Assembly (NCBI RefSeq): GCF_043290135.1
Contig: NC_134707.1
Coordinates: forward strand, 79,812,987-79,876,986
From: Rhipicephalus microplus
Lineage: Eukaryota > Arthropoda > Arachnida > Ixodida > Ixodidae
Length of the DNA: 64,000 nucleotides
Reading direction: 5' to 3'
Shown: positions 56,763 to 64,000 of the stretch, one piece after another
Layout: each line of letters starts with the position of its first letter
Numbering within the stretch: the first letter of the stretch is position 1
Notes under the pieces: model-generated
Seen by the model: the letters and a program-made list of their open reading frames with translations, nothing else
Database searches by the model: none
Told to the model about the DNA's origin: nothing
Program-made: the position numbers and the translations under genes

Positions 56763-59700
56763 ATTGGTTAGCGCACGGCACTTATACGACAGTTCTCGAG
56801 AGCAATGCTGCGGTTGTGAGTTCCAGCCCCAACTGGGAATGAATTTTTTTTAGTTTTCATCATTAGTCATCACGTTAATTGCATACTCAAAGCTGGCGAC
56901 TTCCTGGTTCGAAAACATTTGTTTACTGGAGGTATGTGCAGAAAACATTCTTTAACGCCCTGCTCCTTTGTGCAACCGTATTCGCCAGTGGCGCAATTGG
57001 TTAGCGCAGCGTACTTGTACGACAGTTATCGTGAGCTATGCCTGGGTTGTGAGTTTGAGCCTCACCTGGGGAATGAAATTTTTATTAGTTTTGATACTTA
57101 GTCATGAGTTTAATTGTATACTCAATGCTGGCGACTTCCTGGCTTGAAAACATTTGTTTACTGGAGTTGTGTGTACACAACAGTACTAAAGAAAACACTC
57201 CTACGTGAAACCGCATTCCCCAGTGACGCAATTGGTTAGCGTACCGAACTTACACGACCGTTATCGTGAACTATGCCTGGGATGTGAGTACGACCCTCAC
57301 CTGTGGAATGAACTTTTTATTAGCTCTCATATTTATTCATGAGGTTGTGTACTCATACTGACGACTTCCTGGCTCGAAAACATTTGTTTACTGGAGGTGT
57401 GTGCAGGAAACATTCTATAAGGCACCGCTCCTACGTGCGACCGTGTTCCCCAGTGGCGTAATTGGTTAGCGCACGGTACTTATAAGACAGTTCTCGTGAG
57501 CTATGACGGGGTTGTGAGTTTGAGTCTCACCTGGGGAATGAAATTTTTATTAGTTTTCATCATTAGTCATGAGGTTGTATATTCAATGCTGGCGACTTCT
57601 TGTCGTGAAAACTTTTGTTTACTGGAGGTATGTGCAGAAAACACTCTTTAAGGAACCGCTCCTAAGTACGACCGTGTTCCCCAGTTGCGCAATGGGTCAG
57701 CGTACGATACTTATACGACAGTTCTCGTGCGCTATGCCAGGGTTGTGTGTTCGAGCCTCACCTGGGGAATGAAATTTTTATTACTATTCACTTTTAGTCA
57801 TGAGGTTAAATATATACTCACTGCTGGCGACTGCCTAGCTCGATAACATTTGTTTGCTTGAGTTGTGTGCAGACAACAGTACTAAAGGAAACACTCCTAC
57901 GTGCAAAACTATTCCCAAGTGGCGCAATTGGTTAGCGCAGCGTATTTTATCGACAGTTATCGTGAGCTATGCCGGGGTTGTGAGTTCAAGCCTCACCTGG
58001 GGAATGAAATTTTTATTAGTTTCCATAATTAGTCATGAGGTTAATTGTAAACTCAAAGCTGACGACTTCCTGGTTCGAAATCATTTGTTTACTGGAGGTG
58101 TGTGCAGGGAACATTCTATAAGGCACCGCTCCTACGCGCGACCGTGTTCACCAGTGGCGCAATTGGTTAGCGCATGGTACCTATACGACAGTTATCGTGA
58201 GCTATGACGGGGTTGTGAGTTTGAGTCTCACCTGGGAATGAAATTTTTTTTAGTTTTCATCATTAGTCATCACGTTAATTGCATACTCAAAGCTGGCAAC
58301 TTCCTGGTTCGAAAACATTTGTTTACTGGAGGTATGTGCAGAAAACATTCTTTAACGCCCTGCTCCTTTGTACAACCGTATTCTCCAGTGGCGCAATTGG
58401 TTAGCGCATGGGATTATACGACAGTTATCGTGAGCTATGCCGGGGTTCTCAGATCGAGCCTCACCTTGGGAATGAAATTTTTATTAGTTTTCATCAATTG
58501 TCAAGATGTTGTGTACTCAATGCTGGCAACTTCCTGTCCCGAAAACATTTGTTTACTGGAGGTATGTGCAGGGAACATTCTTTAAGGCACCGCTCCTACG
58601 TGCAACCGTGTTTCCCAGTGGCGATATCGGTTATCGCACGGTACTTATACGAGAGTTATCGTGAGCTATGCCTGGGTTGTGAGTTCGAGCCTCACCTGGA
58701 GAAGGAAATTTTTGTTAATTTTCATATTTAGCCATGAGGTTGTGTACTCATACTGATGACATCCTGGCTCGAAAACATTTGTTTACTGGAGGTATGTGCA
58801 GGGAACATTCTTTAAGGCACCACTCCTACGTGCGACCGTGTTCCCCAGTGGCGCAATCGGCTAGCGCACGGTACTTATACGACAGTTTTCGGGAGCTATG
58901 CCGGGGTCGGGAGTTCAAGCCTCACCTGGGGAACGATGTTTTTATTAATTTTCATATATAGTCATGAAGTTGTCTACTCATACTGGTGACTTCCTGGCTC
59001 GAAAACATTTGCTTACTGGAGGTATGTGCAGGAAACATTCTTTAAGGCACCGCTCCTACGTGCGACCGTGTTCCCCAGTGGTGCGATTGGTTAGCGCACG
59101 GGATTATACGACAGTTATCGTGAGCTATAATGGGGTTGTCAGATCGAGCGTCACCTGGGGAATGAAATTTTTATTCGTTTTCATCATTAGTCATGAGATT
59201 GTATACTGAATGCTGGCGAATTCCTGTCCCGAAAACATTTGTTCACCGGAGGTATGTGCAGGGAACATTCTTTAAGGCACCGCTCCATCTTGCGACCGTG
59301 TTTCCTTGTGGCGCAATTGCTTTGCGCACGGTACCTATACGACATTTTTCGTGAGCTTTGGCGTGGTTGTGGGTTCGAGCCTCCCTGGGGAATGAAATTT
59401 TCATTAGTTTTCGTATGAGGTTAATTGTATACTCAATGCTGGCGACTGCCTAGCTCGAAAACATTTGTTTGCAGGAGTTGTGTGTGGACAACAGTGTTAA
59501 AGGAAACACTCCTACGTGCAACCGTAATCCCCAATCGCGCAATTGGTTATCGTACCGTACTTATACGACAGTTATCGTGACCCATGCCTGGGTTGTGAGT
59601 TCCAGCCCCACCTGGGGAATGAAATTTTTATTAGTTTTCATATTGAGTCATGAGGTTATGTACTCATACTGGCGACACCCTGGCTCGAAAACATTTGTTT

Positions 59701-61938
59701 ACTGAAGGTATGTGCAGGGAACATTCTTTAATGCACCGCTTCTACGTGCGACCGTGTTCCCCAGTGGCGCAATTGGTTAGCGCACGGTACTTATACGACA
59801 GTTTTCGTGAGCTATGCCGGGGTGATGAGTTCGAGCCTCACCTGGGGAATGAAATTTTTATTAGTTTTCATAACTAGTGTTGAGGTTAATTGTATACCTA
59901 AAGCTGGCGACTTCCTGGTTGAAAAACATTTGTTTACTGGAGGTACGTGCAGAAAACATTCTTTAACGCCCTGCTCTTTCGTGCAACCGTATTCCCCAGT
60001 GGCGCAATCGGTAAGCGCACGGGATTATATGACAGTTATCGTGAGCTATGCCTGGGTTGTGAATTCAAGCCTCACCTGGGGAATAAAATTTTTATTTGTT
60101 TTTATAAGTATTCATGAGGTTGTGTACTCATACTGGCGACTTTCTGGCTCGAAAACATTTGTTTACTGGAGGTATGTGCAGGGAACATTCTTTAAGGCAC
60201 CGCTCCTACGTGCGACCGCGTTCCCCAGTGGCGCAATTGGTTAGCGCACGGTACTTATACGACAGTAATCGTGAGCTATGCCGGGGTTGTGAGTTTGAGC
60301 CTCACCTGGGAAATGAAATTTTTATTAGTTTTCATATTTAGTCATGAGGTAATTGTATACTCAAAGCTGGCGACTGCCTGGCACGAAAACATTTGTTTAC
60401 AGGAGTTGTGTTTAGACAACAGTACTAAAAGAAACACTCCTTCGTGCAACTGTATTTCCATTGGCGCAATTGGTTGGCGCACCGTACTTATACTACAGTT
60501 ATCATGAACTATGATTGGGTTGTGAGTTCGAGCCTCACCTGGGGAATGGAACTTTTATTAGTTTTAATAATTAGTCATGCGGTTGTATACTCAATGCTGG
60601 CGACTCTTGTCCCGAAAACCTTTGTTTACTGGAGGTATGTGCAGGGAACATTCTTTAAGGCACCGCTCCCACGTGCAACCATATTCCCAGTGGCGCAATT
60701 GGTTAGCGCACGGTACTTATACGGCAGTTTTCGTGAGCTATGCTGGGGTTGTGAGTTCAAGCCTCACCTGGGGAATGAAATATTTATTAGTTCTCATATT
60801 TATTCGTGCAGTTGTGTACTCATACTGACGACTTCCTGGCTTGAAAATACTTGTTTACTGGAGGTATGTGCAGGGAACATTCTTTAACGCACCACTCCTA
60901 CGTGCGACCGTGTTCCCCAGTGGCGCAATTGGTTAGCGCACGGTACTTATACGACAGTTTTCGTGAGCTTTGCCTGGGTTGTGAGTTCGAGGCTCACCTG
61001 TGGAATGAAATTTTTAGTTTTCATAATTAGTCATCAGGTTAATTGTATACTCCAACCTGGTGACTTCCTGTTTCGAAAACATTTGTTTACTGGAGGTATG
61101 TGCAGGAACATTCTTTAGGTCACCGATCCTACTTGCGACCGTGTTTCCCAGTGGCTCAATTGCTTAGCGCACGGTACTTATACGACAGTTATCGTGAACT
61201 ATGCCTGGATTGTGAGTTCGAGCTTCACCTCAGGAATGAAATTTTTATTAGTTTTTATATTTAGTAATGAGGTTGTGTACTCATACTGGCGACTTCCTGG
61301 CTCGAAAACATTTTTTTACTGAAGGTATGTGCAGGAAACATTCTTTAAAGCACCGCTCCTACGTGCGACCGTGTTCCCCAGTGGCGCAATTGGTTAGCGC
61401 ACGGTACTTATAGACAGTTTTCGTGAGCTATGCCGGGGTTGTGAGTTCGAGCCTCACCTGGGGAATGAAACTTTCATTAGTTTTCATAATTAGTCGTGAG
61501 GTTGTATACTCATTGTTGGCGACTTTCTGTCCCAAAATATTTTTTTTACTGGAGGTATGTGCAGGAAACAATCTTTAAGGCACCGCTCCTAAGATCGACC
61601 GTGTTCCCCAGTGGCGCAATTGCTTAGCGCACGATACTTATACGACAGCTCTCGTGAGCTATGTCGGGGTTGTGTGTTCGAGCCTCACCTGGGGAATGAA
61701 ATTTTGATTAGTTTTCATCATTCGTCATGAGGTTGTATACTGAATGTGGCGACTTCCTGTCCCGAAAACATTTGTTTACTGGATGTATGTGCAGGAACAT
61801 TCTTTAGGGCACCGCTCCTACGTGCGACCGTGTTCTCTGTGGCGCAATTGGTTAGCGCACGGTACTTATACGACAGTTTTCGTGAGCTATGCCAGGGTTG
61901 TGAAGTCGAGCCTCACCTGTGGAATGAAATTTTTTTAG
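56763..61938 (+). repeat. Divergent tRNA-Ile satellite array, ~23 units
   Basis: It resumes in the middle of box A, completing the unit broken at 47484. About 23 units of 223-236 bp follow, with the same mixture of A and B spacer types; A types lie at about 57170, 57870, 59475 and 60405. Most tRNA bodies are damaged, for example CGCACGGGATTATACG, TATTTTATCGACAG or shortened acceptor CTGGGAATG. The copy at 61375 is intact. The array ends inside a T-run terminator where another element is inserted. Confidence 0.9.
61375..61465 (+). tRNA. tRNA-Ile(UAU) copy with 17-nt intron in the divergent flank
   Basis: Exons match consensus throughout. The intron is one base shorter (TATAGACAG instead of TATACGACAG). 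The terminator region reads GAAACTTTCATTAG, so the near T run is weakened to T3 and TTTT lies beyond it. Confidence 0.5.
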
Positions 61939-62084
61939 GGGCGAAGCTCCTTATGGCGTGGCTTGGGCGTCCCTCGTATGTAACCACCAGTGGCACATAC
62001 CCGAAATAGGTATAACACTTGACCTCCAAGGTGGTGCCAGTGAGAGATTTCTTCTGTGCGTTGTTTAACAATAAAAAATAGTGC

Positions 62085-62195
62085 TCACTGTACATGCCAA
62101 TGGCTGCTAATGGGGAATGACAGACATGAGCATTCGGCTTTTAGTCAACGCGCACGCTGCGATCCCCATTAGCAGCCATTGGCATGTACATTGAG
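62085..62195. repeat. Inverted repeat with ~27-bp arms
   Basis: TACATGCCAATGGCTGCTAA (about 62091) is the reverse complement of TTAGCAGCCATTGGCATGTA (about 62169). The arms are separated by about 50 nt. Confidence 0.75.
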
Positions 62196-62640
62196 CACCA
62201 TCGGACAAGAAAGGGATGCTACATTATACTCGCTGGGTGTAACCTCCTTAGCTTTAGAAAGGTTTAGCGAGCGTTAAGCCGCAGTGCCATGAATACAATA
62301 AACTTGTATATACCATGAATGAACTCAAGGTGGTTAAAAATGAGAAGTAGATACGAAGCGCAAGCCGTAAGAAAGTAAAAGCCGAATTCTCCTCTCTCTC
62401 ATATCTCATTAGCAGCCATTGGCATGTAAATTGAGCCCTATCTGACAGGGAAAGGTTGCTACGTTATACTCGCTGGGCGTAACCTCCTTGGTTTTCGAAA
62501 GGTTTAGCGAGCGTTTGGTCGCAGTGCTATGAATACAGCGAACTAGAATATACCATGAACTCGAGGTGGTTAAAGGTGGGAAGTGGACCCAAAGCGCAGG
62601 CCGTAAAAAAGTGTGCGTGTGCCACCTCTCGTTTAGTCCT
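62168..62640 (+). repeat. 240-bp tandem duplication inside the insertion
   Basis: ATTAGCAGCCATTGGCATGT begins at 62168 and 62408. Both copies continue through TTATACTCGCTGGG, TAACCTCCTT, AGGTTTAGCGAGCG and ATATACCATGAA in order. They differ by many substitutions and small indels, so the duplication is not recent. Confidence 0.8.
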
Positions 62641-62734
62641 TGGAATGTCCGCTGGATGGCGGTGCTTCGATATGGGGAAGATACGACAAAAAGATGCGAG
62701 ATGGTGGGACTTGGAGTGTTGAATAGATGAACGA

Positions 62735-62866
62735 ATGGACACACAAACAGATGCATGGATGGACGCATGAACGGACGCAGGGGCGGATGCATGAAAGAAC
62801 GCAGGGACGGGCGCACAAACAGACACATGGACGGTCACACAGACGGACGCATGGACGGACGAGTGC
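62735..62866. repeat. Degenerate minisatellite rich in GGACGCATG
   Basis: Repeats of ATGGACGGACGC and variants at 8-20 bp steps. They give the low-complexity ORFs seen here in several frames on both strands, none of which looks like a real protein. Confidence 0.7.
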
Positions 62867-62907
62867 TTCGCCCCACTCTCCATCATTCACTCCGTGGATA
62901 TGCTGCC

Positions 62908-64000
62908 ATTTTTTTAGTTTTCATAATTAGTCATCAGGTTAATTGTATACTCCAAGCTGGCGACTTCCTGCTTCGAAAACATTTGTTTACTGGAGGTATG
63001 TGCAGGGAACATTCTTTAAGGCCCTGCTACTTTGTGCACCCGTATTCCCCAGTGGCGCAATTGGTTAGTGCACAGGACTTATACGACAGTTATCGTGAGC
63101 TATGCCGGGGTTGTGAGATCGAGCCTACCTGGGGAATGAAATTTTTATTAGTATTCATAGTTAGTCATGAGGTTGTATAATCAATGCTGGCGACTTCCTG
63201 TCCCTAAAACGTTTGTTTACTGGATGTATGTGCAGGAACATTCTTTAGGTCACCGCTCCTACTTGCGACCGCGTTTCCCAGTGGCGCAATTGCTTAGCGC
63301 ACGGTACTTATACGACATTTTTCGTGAGCTTTGGCGTGGTTGTGAGTTTGAGCCTCCCTAGGGAATAAAATTTTCATTAGTTTTTGTATTTAGTCATGAG
63401 GTTAATTGTATACTGAATGCTGGCGACTGCCTGGCTCGAAAACATTTGTTTACTGGAGTTAAGTTGTGTGTAGACAACAGTACTAAAGAAACACTCCTAC
63501 TTGCAACCGTATTCTCCAGTGGGGCAATTGGTTAGTGCACGGTACTTATACGACAGCTCTCGTGAGCTATGCCGTGGTTGTGAGTTCGAGTCTCACCTGG
63601 AGAATGAAATTTTTATTAGTATTCATATTTAGTCATGCGCTTAATTGTATACTCAATGCTGGCGGCTGCCTAGCTCGAAAACATTTGTTTACTGGAGGTA
63701 TGTGCAGGGAACATTCTTTAAGGCACCGCTCCTACGTGCGACCGTGTTCCCCAGTGGCGCAATTGGTTAGCGCACGGTACTTATACGACAGTTTTCGTGA
63801 GCTATGCCGGGGTTGTGAGTTCGAGCATCACCTGGGGAATGAAGTTTTTATTAGTTTTCATATTTAGTCATGAGGTTGTGTACTCATACTGGCGACTTCC
63901 TGGCTCGAAAACATTTGTTTACTGGAGGTATTTGCAAGGAACATTCTTTAAGGCACCGCTGCTATGTGCGCCCGTATTCCCCAGTAGCGCAATCGGTTAG
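62908..64000 (+). repeat. Divergent tRNA-Ile satellite array, right end, ~5 units
   Basis: It resumes in the T run just after the tRNA body cut at 61938. Five tRNA bodies lie near 63048, 63282, 63515, 63747 and 63980. The 63747 copy is nearly intact but has GCATCAC in the T stem. The array continues past the window edge. Confidence 0.9.

Larger units (their letters stand above)
61939..62907. mobile_element. ~970-bp insertion with hairpin ends and 10-bp target duplication
   Basis: Exact target duplications ATTTTTTTAG flank it at 61929-61938 and 62908-62917. With its flanking base the left end begins GGGGCGAAGCTCC, a short hairpin. Near the right end GCTTCGCCCC (62867-62876) is the inverse of GGGGCGAAGC. 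It contains an inverted repeat, a 240-bp direct duplication and a GGACG-rich minisatellite. It encodes no recognisable protein. The left end resembles the TTTTAGATGCGGAGC family in form (T run, AG, hairpin, CTTAT), so the two may be relatives. The superfamily is unknown to me. Confidence 0.65.

Noticed and set aside
62409..63180. His/Arg/Cys-rich ORFs on both strands near the right end
   Set aside because: Low-complexity readings of the GGACG minisatellite.

Overview
This is eukaryotic, almost gene-free satellite DNA. It most likely comes from a hard tick (Ixodidae). That is inferred from the repeat types I recognise: a SINE with a (GATT)n end seen across tick genomes, an L1/Tx1-like LINE, and THAP-transposase plus SWIM/YqaJ-nuclease genes of a kind abundant in ticks. 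No database search was possible.

Layout. (1) 1-36540 is one head-to-tail array of about 155 copies of a ~235-bp unit. Each unit carries a tRNA-Ile(UAU) sequence with an 18-nt intron at the canonical position, internal box A and box B, and a T-run terminator a few bases downstream, followed by ~135 bp of spacer. Nested higher-order duplications run through it, with offsets of about 2.8, 3.05, 3.5, 8.2 and 11.26 kb. (2) 36541-37026, 42806-47484, 56763-61938 and 62908-64000 are older, more divergent stretches of the same satellite, with about 50 copies and two spacer types. (3) Three mobile elements interrupt these stretches: a decayed LINE (37027-42805) that itself holds two nested insertions; a 9.28-kb ISL2EU-like DNA transposon (47485-56762) with ~77-bp terminal inverted repeats, an AT target duplication and two apparently intact convergent genes; and a ~970-bp element (61939-62907) with a 10-bp target duplication.

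Protein genes. Only two look intact, and they belong together: a 527-aa THAP/coiled-coil/HTH/DDE transposase (+, two exons) and a 525-aa SWIM-YqaJ nuclease (-, three exons). The exon joins I chose keep frame and match splice consensus. The LINE ORFs are broken by frameshift, stops and insertions. The ladder of 72-164 codon ORFs across the satellite is an artefact of translating a tRNA repeat.

The standout feature is the tRNA satellite: some 200 tRNA-Ile(UAU)-derived Pol III units in 64 kb. At least ten copies still fold as complete intron-containing tRNAs. The pattern is a homogeneous, recently amplified core with a degenerate, transposon-rich edge.
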